From NCBI RefSeq assembly GCF_022965805.1, contig NC_133104.1, positions 35,446,682-35,510,681 of the forward strand: a DNA stretch of 64,000 nucleotides, given 5' to 3'. The stretch comes from Primulina eburnea. Taxonomy: Eukaryota > Streptophyta > Magnoliopsida > Lamiales > Gesneriaceae. The position numbers were made by a program, and so were the translations under genes. This document shows positions 45,346-55,742 of the stretch, one piece after another. Numbering within the stretch: position 1 is the stretch's first letter; each line of letters begins with the position of its first letter. The notes below the pieces were generated by a model that was not told where the DNA came from, ran no database searches, and was given only the letters and a program-made list of their open reading frames with translations.

Positions 45346-45840
45346 TTAATTCAGCTTTGGCATTCCGGAAACTAGGTCAAGTTTTAAAAGTTTTTCTATG
45401 GTGCTCATCCCAACATGACCAAGTCGTCTATGCCAAAGAATGTTGTCATCAACATTTAATGTTACAAGGCTTTTTATTTTTGAAAAAGATGAAATCTTTA
45501 AATCGACCTTGTAAACATTTTCACTTCTATAACCTTTGAAACTAATGGTTTTGTCAGTTGTGAGTGATACAGTGCAATCGTGTGGTGTGAATTTGACTTC
45601 ATAACCCCTATCGCACAATTGACTAATGCTTAGGAGGTTATGTTTAAGCCCTTTCACAAGAAGTACATCATCAATAATAGTAGAGTTAGATATACCTATT
45701 GAGCCGATGCCTTCTATGATCCCTTTGCTGTTGTCTCCGAAGGTCACCGATCCCTTTTCTTTTGGTCGAATGGATTGTAGCAGCTTCTTTTCTCCCGTCA
45801 TGTGTCGAGAGCATCCACTGTCAAGATACCAAGTGCTCGA
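45346..45840 (-). pseudogene. Young Copia protease and integrase N-terminus, frameshifted at both ends
   Basis: The protease has its DSG site in WYLDSGCSRHMTG (about 45825-45790), then FGDNSKG and the LKHNLLSISQLCDRGY block, ending with the integrase HRRLGHVGMSTIEKLL (about 45420). The frame differs by one base from gag (break near 45840) and from the downstream integrase (break near 45350). In a normal Copia all of these lie in one frame. Confidence 0.88.
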
Positions 45841-47348
45841 TGACTTGTCTCCCCTTTGTCCCTACAAGGTTGAGATACAGTTTGATAGTTGGTACCCGTT
45901 TCTTTGGGTCCTTTGGGGTTAGTAGTAGTTGGGGATTTGGGGATCCATTTCCAATAACTATTCTTGTTGTGTTGGTGTCTAAGTTTCTTGCATTTAGGTC
46001 TTATGTGGCCTATCTTACAACAGTAAGTGCATGTTGGTGGTGTTCTTGGTTTTGCCTTTGCGATAAGACTAGCGAAGTTGACTGATTTCTTTTCATATCC
46101 TAGACCTCCTTTGTCGAAGTTACACCTTTGCATGCTCAAGAGGTTTTCTAGTTTACCGCTACTCACATTGAACTTGTTGAAGGCTTTCTCTAAGTCTCTT
46201 AGGTTTGTTTTGAGCTTAGTGTTGTCATGCATCCTAGCTTCTAGTTCAGTTTTAAGTTGTTTATTCTCATTTCTAAGTGACTTAGCCTTATTGTACATAC
46301 TAGTGTAAGCGGAGAGTAATTCATCGTAAGAGGGTACCTCGTCGTCATCCGAGTCGGTCAGATGATCTTCCTTCGCCATGAAGCATAGGGTAGACTCCTC
46401 TTCGTTGTCGCTGTCGCTCCACGTGGCTAGAAGGGCCTTTTTCTTGTCTTTGCCGGCCTTCTTCTTGGAGGGACACTCGTTTGCATAGTGACCCTTTTGT
46501 TGACAGTTGTAGCAGGTCACTTCCTTCTCAAACTTTTTGTCTTTCTTGTTGAAGTTGGAACTCCGCATGAATCTTTTGAACTTTCTAGTGAGGAGTGCCA
46601 TTTCTTCATCGTCGCTATCTTCAAGTTGACTGGTCAAGGCGATCCCTTTCGCCTTTATTTTATCGTCATCTTTCTTTGTCTACTTCCGGGTAGATACTTC
46701 AAGTTCATGGGTCTTTAGGGTCCCATGAAGTTGATCAAGGTCGTAGGATGCCGCATCTCCCTTGTTGGATTCAATGATAGCCGTGCGCTTTGCATCCCAT
46801 TCCGCCGGTAATGCTCGAAGGGCTCTCCTCCACACTTGTTTAGTTGGGTAGTTCTCACCAAGTTGGGCAAGCTCATTGATGATTTGGGTGAGCCGCCGGA
46901 ACATGGTGTCGATATCCTCCTTGGGTTCCATCTCAAAGGTCTCGTACTTGAGTTGGAGAAGGTCTATCTTCGTTTCTTTGACTTGATTGGTTCCCTCGTG
47001 GCAAATCTCCAATTTGTCCCAAATCTCTTTGGCGGAGGTACAAGCCGAGATTCGGTCGTATTCATTCATATCTAGAGAACAATGAAGAATATTCATAGCT
47101 TTAGCATTTTGAGAGATAAGTTTCATATCATCCTTGGTGAAGTCATCCATTCCCTTAGGAATTTCCTTATTATCCACCGTTTTCATGGGGATATAGGGAC
47201 CTTTCACCGTTATTTTCCAAAGGTCGTAATCGACGGATTGGATGTATAGAGATATTCTATTTTTCCAATATCCGTAATTAGTACCATTGAAAAGAGGGGG
47301 ACGATTTGTGGATTGTCCTTGGGCATACTCGCTTGCTAGATTGGCCAT
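45798..47348 (-). pseudogene. Young Copia gag, one in-frame TAG
   Basis: Starts MANLASEYAQGQ at 47348. The Copia gag domain holds PPLFNGTNYGYWKNRI and WDKLEICHEGT, and the usual LPAEWDAKRTAI end. A TAG at 46680-46682 interrupts the frame; reading continues in the same frame to 45798. The second part has two zinc knuckles (CYNCQQKGHYANEC near 46510 and CTYCCKIGHIRPKC near 46020), separated by a coiled coil. CAG to TAG by C-to-T change is the simplest origin of the stop. Codons after it (ACA AAG) do not match the CAR-YYA readthrough context. Confidence 0.9.
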
Positions 47349-47370
47349 TTAAAAGATTTTGAAAAACCTT

Positions 47371-47382
47371 GCTCTGATACCA
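47371..47382 (-). promoter_or_regulatory. Primer-binding site of the young Copia
   Basis: The minus strand reads TGGTATCAGAGC two bases from the 5' LTR; tRNA-Met type. Confidence 0.92.
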
Positions 47383-47384
47383 CT

Positions 47385-48531
47385 TGAAGAACCTAAAGGG
47401 GGGGTGAATAGGTTCTTTTAGGCCCTTTAGCGTTTTTAAAACGAGTTTGCAGAAATTGCAAGCGGAAGACTTGAGGGACAATCACAAATGAATGCGTAAA
47501 GTAAGTACGTAAAATAAATGCGTAGTAAAGTAAATGCGTAAAGTAAAGAGGGATAGAGATGTTTATGGAAGTTCGACGAAGAATCGTCTACGTCTCCCCT
47601 TCTCGATGAGGATCGAGGTATCACTATATCGACTTGGCTTTAGGAGCTCCAAGCTAGCTTTTACAACCACGCCTCGATGCGTCTACTTGGCCTTGAGGGC
47701 TCCAAGGATAGCCACGAACTTTACAACCCACTCGAGAGTATTACTTTCACTCTTTTTCTACAACTCTTTTGATATTACAACTCTTTTAATCAACGCACAC
47801 AAGAGATAGTAGAAAGCTTTGTAAGAGACAAGAGAGAGTGGAGTGGGATGATTGAAAATGCATCCTCAAAGGCCTATTTATACTAGTCTTGGACGCCAAG
47901 GTTCGGATCTTCTGTTTATGCTTCGGAACGTCCGATGTGATTGAAATCAATTTGCGTAATTCTGGGATGACTTCGGATCGTCCGTTCTTGACTTCGTAGG
48001 GTCCGAACATATGCTTCGGAGGGACCGATCCAGCTTCGTTTCTTCCGAACAGTTCTTTTAGACAGTGTATGCACATCTTCGGAAGGTCCGAACTAAAGTT
48101 CGTACCGTCCGAACATTCCCGCGTTTCCAGAGATTTGAAATCTTCAACACTTCGTAGCGTCCGATCATGTCCTTCGTAGCGTCCGAAATCTTACTCAATC
48201 AACAGTCAGATCAATTTGTCTCCGCATTCAAGTGATTTGATTGCTTGTGTTCGGAACGTCCGATCACGTCTTCGGACCGTCCGAACTGGCTCCGAACAGC
48301 TTCCGAACAGCTTCCACTTTGCTTCTGATCGGCACCTTTTCGGAACGTCCGAACCAACTTCGGATCTTCCGAACTTAACTTTGTTCTTAGTTTCCTGCAT
48401 GCCTCAATATAAAACATTAGTACATTTTTAAGCCAAGTTTTGGTATCATCAAAACAAAAACTTTGGGATATGTTACAGCATTAAAAACATTAATCTCATC
48501 CTCGAGATTTGTATGCATTTAAGGCGTAACA
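47385..48531 (-). repeat. 5' LTR of the young Copia (1147 bp)
   Basis: Same ends and length as 39455-40601. TATA box on the minus strand at 47873-47883, with a palindrome array upstream (47902-48373). It is followed on the plus strand by the GATTT target duplication. Confidence 0.95.
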
Positions 48532-48536
48532 GATTT

Positions 48537-48880
48537 ATAGGGCCATTCGAAATTCTTGACAGAGTTAGGACACTTACTTGTCGTGTAGCTCTACCGCCGA
48601 ATCTAGATGGAGTACACAATGTATTCCATATTTTGATGCTGACGAATTTTATGGCAAATCCTTCACATGTTTTGAGTTATGAACCGTTGTAGATTGTTCC
48701 AGATATTTCATATGATGAAAGACCGGTCCGAATTCTAACTTAGTTGGTCAAAGTTCAGTGGTTGAATCAATCAGTGGAGGAGGCCACTTGGGAGGCCGAA
48801 GCGGATATGAGGAGTCGTTACCTAAAGTTGTTTGTTAAGATTTAATTTCGAAGACGAAATTTATTAAGTGGGGGAGGAAT
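48537..48880 (+). pseudogene. Chromovirus integrase end and chromodomain remnant, polypurine tract
   Basis: Continues from 39454: the IGPFEILDRV, RVALPPNLDGVHNVFH and NPSHVLSYEP blocks typical of Del/Tekay integrase ends. A chromodomain remnant follows, VKVQWLNQSVEEATWEAE (about 48752-48805). The first strand of the chromodomain is partly deleted, and two stops are present. The polypurine tract AAGTGGGGGAGGA (48866-48878) leads into the 3' LTR. Confidence 0.88.
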
Positions 48881-51484
48881 TATAGAGCCCAAAATCAATA
48901 CACGTAAAACCCATGCATTTATTTAAATTGATGAATTATTTATTTAATTTTAACATGATTTTTACGATGCATGATTTATGATCTTTGCATTATTTTAAAT
49001 TATTACATGTTTATTTGATGCACGTTATAATGTTTTTTGAGTGTATGTTTTATGCGAATATTCGATACGGGATCGGAAAAAGATACCGGTGACGTTTTAG
49101 GCGATTTACGATTTAAAATGCAGTATTTTTATTTCAAGTCAAAGGGTTCGATATTTAAATGATTTATGGAATTTTAAGCATTTTAAAGCATAATTTTATA
49201 TATTAACTGATTTTATGGTTTTAACCTTCTCAAATACAATTTGAAGATTGAGAGGTTTTAATCTTGAAATTGACACTCAGATTATTGTTTTATTTAAAAC
49301 TTTGTTTGGGGTTCAATAATTAGATTTGTATTAATTTGTATTAATAATTTATTACCTAAGAATTTGTTTAGTCCCTTAAGTACCCTCTAATCTAAAACCA
49401 CTCATGCACACACACAATTACACACACACGTTTCAGCACACACTCACATTTCATATTCTTGAGAGGAAACCTAGGGTTCTTGAGAGTCCTCTCAGCAGCC
49501 ACTCTTCCCCTTGCAAATTTCTGGAGATTTACGTTGGTTTTTCGAGCAAAAATTGTGTAACAAGTGTTCCTCGGTCATCTCCCGCAATCCACTGCGTCGG
49601 TATTCGTCACCTTCGAGCGTTTAATCATCAAATGCATGTATATTCTTTTATTTTTGCATCGATCTTGTCGTAGTAAGTATTTTGATGTATATTTATGAAA
49701 AATCTGTGTATGTTATGCAAAATTTTGAGCAAAAATGTTTAAAACGATTTTGGATCAAAATTTTAGATTTCAAAACCGAGTTTGCTGTCATTTTGAGTAC
49801 TGTGAATTTGCGGTCGACTTTCTGGAACAACTTTTAGCATATAAAACATAATACTTTTAAATACCTTGGATTTGACTGTAAATTCGTAATTGTTTGACAA
49901 GAAACGAGTGAGTTATGATCATTTTCGTGAGACTGCTTAAGCTATGAAATTTCTGTGTCACAAAACATGTCACCCTCTGTTATTTTGAATTTTGCGACTT
50001 ATAGGTTTGTTTTCTAGAAATATTTTCACCATATGATTTGTAGTATTTTGTGTTATCTTCGATTTGATATCAAACTTATAATTTTCTGATACAAAACGAG
50101 GGAGATATGATTTCTATCGTAAAATCGCACAAGCTGTGAAATTTCTGTGTCACAAACCCGTCTCCCTCTGTTATTTTGAATTCTGCGACTTATAAGTTGG
50201 TTTTCTGGAAATATTTTCAGCATATGATTTGTAATACTCTGTGTTATCTTCACGTTTATAGCAAATTCGTAATTTTCTGATCAGAAACGAGGGAGATATG
50301 ATTTTTATCGTAAAATTGCACAAGTTATGAAATTTATGTGCCACAAAACCCGTCAACCTATGTTATTTTGAATTCTGCGACTTATAGATTGGTTTTCTGC
50401 AATTGTGTTCGACATATGATTTGTAGTTCGCTGTGTTATATTCGATTCAATAGCGAATTCATAATTTTCTGATAAGAAATGAGAGAGATATGATTTTTAT
50501 CGTAAAACAGCTCAAGCTGTGAAAATTTGTGCACGCTGTTCACGTTTTCTCAAGTTTGGTTGCAGGCTTCGTTGGGATTTCCTGAATCTTTGTAGTTGTG
50601 GTTAGGGCAGCATGTCCACAGCGTTCCGATGATACCCTGAACTTTTTTAAGGGTGTTCGACGTGCAATAGGAAAATGTTTTATTTTTGAGATATGTTAAA
50701 TATCTTGTTACCGACTATGAACGGGTTTGGAAGCCGGAGAACGTGTCCGGGGACCTCTCCACCATGGTAAATTATTACCGGGTTTTGATCAGGATTGGAA
50801 AGCGGTAAATTATGGCAATGGACCAATCCACCCAAGAAAATTATGCCTGGGGATTTTATATATGTGGTATTGGACATCCCTGCCAGCCCAGTACTGTAGT
50901 TTATTCTTATCAGGCGCATTTATGTATATGTCACTTGCTTTGAAACACATCTCTACGCAAAATGATGATGACTATGTATGTTCACGAATGTATGATGCAA
51001 GTACGTTTATGAAAATATTTATGAAAAGTTTTACCATATGATGGCACGTATATGTTTATGTAAGTACGTTTAATTTTAAGTTGTACGCTCTGCTTTAAAA
51101 TGCATGTGATTTTATTATGTATTAATTGCTATTCTCAGTTTATACATGTTGAGTTTTTAGACTTACTAGACTTGATTGATGCAGGTTAGGACGAGTTTGA
51201 GGAGATGAGAGGTGGGGATCAGTGATTTGGCTCAGACTGTGCGGAGGCCTAACTCGAGGATCACTTAAGTTTCAAGAGTTTTTTGCATGATAAAATTGTT
51301 TATTCTGATTTTTATTGAAATTACTTTATGTTGTTTTAAACAAGTACTCATTGCAAGTTTGTTTACATTTCAATTATTTGTTCAAGCATTTTATTTTTAT
51401 GGTATTTGGAGGAGAATTACTTATTTAAGAAAAAAATTTATTTTCTGCAAATTTTAAGTAAGTTAAAAAATATGGTATGTTTCA
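48881..51484 (+). repeat. 3' LTR of the chromovirus (2604 bp)
   Basis: Begins TATAGAGCCC (the expected TG has become TA) and ends TTTCA. It contains the four-copy 191-bp array (anchors 49939, 50131, 50322 and 50514). Differences from the 5' LTR are frequent, so the insertion is much older than the Copia inside it. Confidence 0.92.
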
Positions 51485-52770
51485 ATTACAATGAAGTTTT
51501 TTTCCCTGTGGTTAAACACAACTCAATCAGAATGAAAATGTCTTTAGTAGCCAATGAGGACTTGAAGCTAGAACAGCTTGATGTAAAAACAACCTTCTTA
51601 CACGGTGTTTTAGAAGTAAATATTTTTATGACACAACCCGAAGGCTTTGCTAAAGCAGGGTAAGATGAGAAATTGTGTTGTTTAAAGAGGTCCTGGTATG
51701 GACTTAAGAAATCTCCATGCCAATGGTACAAAAGGTTTGACACTTATATGCTCAAAGTTAATTTTGTTAGTTGTGAGTTTGACAGTTGTGTTTATTTCAA
51801 GAGAAGTAAAAATGGAATTGGGACTTATTTATTACTTTAGTACATGACATATTAGTTGCATATAAGTGTCAAACTGAAGTAGATGCGATGAAATAGCTAC
51901 TTGAGAGTGAATTTTAAATGAAAGAGAAGGGGCCAGCTAGTAAGATCCTTGGTATGGAAATTAGGAGAAATCGAGATACATGTAAACTCTTTATTTCACA
52001 AATGACTTACATTGAGAAGGTGTTGAAGAGATTTTGGATGGAAAACTCTAAACAAGTCCAAACCTCTATGGTTCAACATTTTAAATTGTCACTTAAAGAT
52101 TATCCTGAGACCGAAAGAGAGGTGTAGTACATGGAGAAAATCCCTTATGCTGATGTTGTAGGCAGTCTTATGTATGACATAATTTGCACCCATCCTGAAC
52201 TTGACTACGCAGTGAGCCTGGTTAGTTGATATCTGAGTAAACTAGGTAGGAACCACTGTGAGGCAGTGGATTGGATTTTAAGGTATCACAGGGGAACACT
52301 TGGATTGGGATTATTGCATGGAAAAGAAAGGAGAGTATGGAGGTTATAAGGTTATGTAGATGCAGACTATGCTAGTTGTTTGGACTCAAGGAGATCATTG
52401 GTGTGCTATGTGTTTAAATATCATGGAAATGTGGTGAGTTGGAAGTGTAACTTACTACATACAGTAACACTATCTATTACAGAAGTTGAATTTATAGCTA
52501 TCACAGAGGCAATCAAAAAAGCTCTTTGGATAAGTGGGATGGTTGCAGAATTAAGCCAAGAACCAAGTTTATCATGAAAGGACTAATCACATTGTTGTCA
52601 AGCTCCATTTCATAAGAGAGATAATCTCAAAAAGGAAGGTGAAGCTGGAGAAGATTTCGACCAGTGAAAATTCTATAGACATGTTAACTAAACCCTTACC
52701 TTGGTCAAAGTTCAGATATTGCACAGAGTCACCGCATCTTTGAGGAAGATGAAAATCTTGACAAGGTGGA
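51485..52770 (+). pseudogene. Copia D RT and RNase H (second half)
   Basis: Resumes at the chromovirus target site with YNEVFFPVVKHNSIR, then EQLDVKTTFLHGVLE. The catalytic YVDD region near 51840 has decayed to stops. LGMEIRRNRD follows (51950). RNase H shows YVDADYASCLDSRRS (52355) and LSITEVEFIAITEA. There are several in-frame stops and shifts. It ends with a DMLTKPLP-like block near 52680. Confidence 0.85.
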
Positions 52771-53030
52771 GAATTATTAAATCAATGGCTGAGATTTCAT
52801 CTTGGCAAGTGGAAGAAATCTAGATGTAGTAGTTATGATGTATTTTTTCTGTGTATAAATAGTCTTCTAGTCATTCAATAATTCACGTACAAGAGACTAC
52901 TGTATTTGTTACTCTACAAAAGCAATAAGATTCTCCTTTCTTATACACTTCTTCATTCTCTTGTATAGTACACACATTCAAGAAGATAAATTCTTATGGT
53001 TCACATCAGTGAATCATGCATCAACTTACA
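52760..53030 (+). repeat. Polypurine tract and 3' LTR of Copia D
   Basis: AAGGTGGAGA (52763-52772) precedes an LTR of about 256 bp (52775-53030), which matches 27261-27488 from 52801 on. TATA box TATAAATAG near 52854. It ends TTACA; the flank is TAATT. Confidence 0.8.
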
Positions 53031-53234
53031 TAATTTCTCTAGTCAAGCTTTGTGCTTCTGAGCAGCCATGGCCACTGCCAACAATTCAGCTGCTATTTAA
53101 TTCTCTTCTTTCTCATGTTCGTTTCTTCACAAACAGCTCTGCTGAATGCACCCCTCCTCAGACCAAGCCAATTCCAAAATCGAAGTCATTACCAAAGGCC
53201 CCCTGCCAACCCCTTCTGCCCCCGATACACATTG
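53031..53234 (+). other. Short non-repeat island, possibly a host gene fragment
   Basis: 204 bp between Copia D and element B. It is less AT-rich than its surroundings and has an open frame (about 53050-53234) with a Pro/Lys-rich end (TPPQTKPIPKSKSLPKAP) after a stretch rich in Ser, Phe and Asn. An ATG at 53069 is followed by an in-frame stop. I do not recognise it; it may be a piece of a gene exon disrupted by the flanking insertions, or chance. Confidence 0.3.
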
Positions 53235-54674
53235 TGATGGATTGGTTCAGGCACCTGCGAGGGTGATTCAAATACAATATTTTCAATGAGCTGCAATATC
53301 TCGTGTTCTAAGAAGGCATACACCAATGAATTAGATCGAGTTTGGTTTCAAACCAAGCGGAAAACGCTGGAAGTAATCATTCGTTAAGAGAAAACTGACA
53401 AATTTTAAACTCTAAAGACTTGTGTAAATTGATCGACTGAAATATGGGGAATCATTTATGACTTCTATCAGTTCAGCTATGGATAAAAATGAACTGATAT
53501 CTGCTGAACTGATCAAATCAGTTTAAGAAACACAGTTGAGCAGTTAATACACAAGATATGTTTATGGATTTTTGGAGACTTCAGCTGCTCCTACATCACC
53601 TCTTCTACCACCTCAGGTATGATCCACTAGAAGACTTTGATTTATACAACATATTGTACAAACCCACCCAGCTTAGGACTTACCCACTACCTAACTGAGC
53701 TCCTAGTCTAGACTGAAGACATTACCTTTCAGCCAACACTTGTTTAACATCTATGTGTCAAAGACTACATACACAAGTTTTACGTCATTATACAAGAAGG
53801 TATTTTGAGTGGTGGTGAGTGTGTGTGTGAAAACTGATATCTGAAAACAGCCCGAAAGGTGTTCTCACACACTGAGAGAAATGAGCTTCTACACTAAGCT
53901 GATGTAAGTTGAAGTGTTCCCTCGACTGGGCTGACTGCTTCTTTGTAAACTGATATGCAATAAGTTTGCCATTTCTTTTCTCTCTTGTTTTTCACCTCTC
54001 TTTCATATTTTTGTTGATGGTCATGTTCTGTATTTATAGCAGTAATGTGACTGTACATCAATACTCATCATATGTGATCGTATTAGCTTGAATGCGTTCC
54101 TTGAAATTTGTGTCTAGAATTTTCCGACAGCCATTTTGGAACATTTTTTCTTTAAGCTTTGGTGCAACGTCCATTATTGTCCTTTGACTGGAAAAATTGT
54201 ACCCTTGTGCACAGCTGGATTACATAGAATAAGCTTGTCAAGTTCTGCAACTGATTGGTTCTAACTGATGCTCTGAACTGGTCGTTTGAACTAATCTTCA
54301 GTTGGGCTGGTGAAATCAGTTGACTCGTCAGTTGAACTGATTTCACTCTTTCAGTTACACTGCTCAGCTGAGCTTTTCATCAGTTGAACTCTTCATCAGT
54401 TGGTCGGGCTTCTGAAGGTCTTATGCTGAACCACTTATCAGCTGGACAATCAGTTAGACTGGGTTATGATTCATCAGTTGAACTGGTTCAATTCGATTAA
54501 ACAGTTGGTACTTTCAATTTGCATTCTTCGATAACTTCAGTTTCGGGTCGATAACTGATCAGTTCGAGACCTGATCAGTTTATGTTTCTATGCACTTAGA
54601 TAAAATAATTAAAAACAAAATAACGAGTTTTGTTTACATCAAAATCAAGATTGCTAATATGAAATATTCCAACA
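53235..54674 (-). repeat. 3' LTR of element B (1440 bp)
   Basis: Plus-strand ends TGATGGATTGG and TTCCAACA. TATA box on the minus strand (CTATAAATAC, near 54033). Dense in CAGTTG/CAACTG hexamers from 54240 to 54500. Left flank CATTG. Confidence 0.9.
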
Positions 54675-55742
54675 ATCTCTCCCTTTTTGATGATCACAAA
54701 ACTTGAACAGTTAAATTTAAAAAATTTAAAATTTAACCGATTCTCCCCCTTTGTGAGAATAAAAAAACATTTAAAAACGATTAAATAAAAATTTTCAGTT
54801 CGAGGGATAAGAAAGCTATCCCTCAATAACTGAATTTAAAATCGGGTTAAAAACAAGTTTAAAACATTTTTCAGTTTGAGGGAAATAAAGCCCCCTTCAC
54901 TAATTGGATTGAAAACTCCTCTATAAAAATAATTATCTATGCCGAAATTTAGTAGTTTTAATCATTCAAGCAGTTTAGACAAGAAATCTGGAGGTATTAG
55001 TTAAATCACAAAGAAACATAATTGGATAAACATGATGTTTATTCAATCAAATAGATCTCCTTTTTATTATATATTTAAGTACATCATCAGTTATAAGGGA
55101 AAATTGCTACTACAATAGCGTATTTTAAAAAACATCAAATATCAATCATTTTATGTATGACAAAACTGAATATACCAACAACTGGTTTCCTTGAACTCTT
55201 GAAATGTTGCAATGATCTTGAGTTTTCTTTCCAGACAAACAGCTAGCTGCCTTGGACACGATCTCTGTGTTGCCAAACTGGTCGGGCTGACTCAAACTGG
55301 ACTCAGCTGATGTTGAACCGCACTGATAATCTACTTGATCTGATATGGCAGTTAAGCGGCGGTATCCTGCTGATGATTAAGCTCAACTTTAATCATCCAA
55401 CATCTCTACATAGTTGGGATTCGTCTGTTGATCAACTTCAACTGGTAGGTTGGCAGCTGAAACCTTGTCTTCCGATCAGTTTTGCTGAATAGCCAACATG
55501 TAGGACTCATACTCCTGCAGGCTGATTAAAGCCGCAGAGCTCTGAATCGAGTGAAGTGGCGACAATGTTAGTTGCAGAGCCAATCCTCTTAACTCTTCGC
55601 ATTGAGTGTTAAATAAACATTTTCAAATAGTTTTGAAAGTAGTATAAAGTATTTTTAAACAGCTTTGAAAACTATTTTAAAATAAAATAATTTTAGTCAG
55701 TTTTCAAATGTCCTTCTTAGAACAACAAACTCTGATACCAAA
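54675..55742 (-). other. Non-coding interior of element B
   Basis: 1.07 kb without a credible ORF. The minus strand aligns with 999-2024 of element A over most of its length, although both are diverged. This includes the GCCACTTC block near 55555 and the TTTAATCAGCCTGC block near 55525. Confidence 0.7.
55729..55740 (-). promoter_or_regulatory. Primer-binding site of element B
   Basis: The minus strand reads TGGTATCAGAGT, one base from the initiator-Met form, two bases from the LTR end. Confidence 0.88.

Larger units (their letters stand above)
39455..48531 (-). mobile_element. Young full-length SIRE-like Copia with extra ORF
   Basis: Two 1147-bp LTRs (39455-40601 and 47385-48531) differ at only five positions that I can see. 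A perfect GATTT target duplication flanks the element (39450-39454, 48532-48536). On the minus strand it has a primer site (47371-47382), gag, protease, integrase, RT-RNase H, an extra ORF and a polypurine tract. Lesions are few: one TAG in gag, one frameshift before protease, one before integrase and one TGA in the extra ORF. It lies in the chromovirus between integrase and chromodomain. The LTR size, the TGGTATCAGAGC site and the extra ORF after pol fit the SIRE/Maximus lineage. Confidence 0.95.
29671..51484 (+). mobile_element. Del/Tekay-like Ty3 chromovirus, nested with three later insertions
   Basis: LTRs at 29671-32323 and 48881-51484 enclose gag, protease, RT, RNase H, integrase and a chromodomain remnant, in the Ty3 order. 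The flanks TTTAC (29666-29670) and ATTAC (51485-51489) form a target duplication with one change in the RT of Copia D. Two solo LTRs (35448-36779, 37033-38458) and a full Copia (39455-48531) lie inside. Without these and their duplicated targets the element is about 10 kb, a normal size for the lineage. Frame damage throughout shows it is not active. Confidence 0.92.
27261..53030 (+). mobile_element. Old Copia element D, split by a 21.8-kb Ty3 insertion
   Basis: A short-LTR Copia with a 5' LTR at 27261-27488 and gag, protease, integrase and RT start up to 29670. The RT resumes at 51485 and ends with RNase H and the 3' LTR (52775-53030). The two halves meet inside the RT. Before the break the frame reads a KARF..L-K-G-Y-type block; after it YNEVFFPVVKHNSIR. 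Removing the inserted chromovirus leaves a Copia of about 4 kb. Many stops and shifts show it is dead. Confidence 0.85.

Noticed and set aside
46680..46682. Programmed stop-codon readthrough in the young Copia gag
   Set aside because: The stop lies inside gag and not at a gene boundary, and the following codons do not match the known CAR-YYA readthrough context; a C-to-T mutation is simpler.
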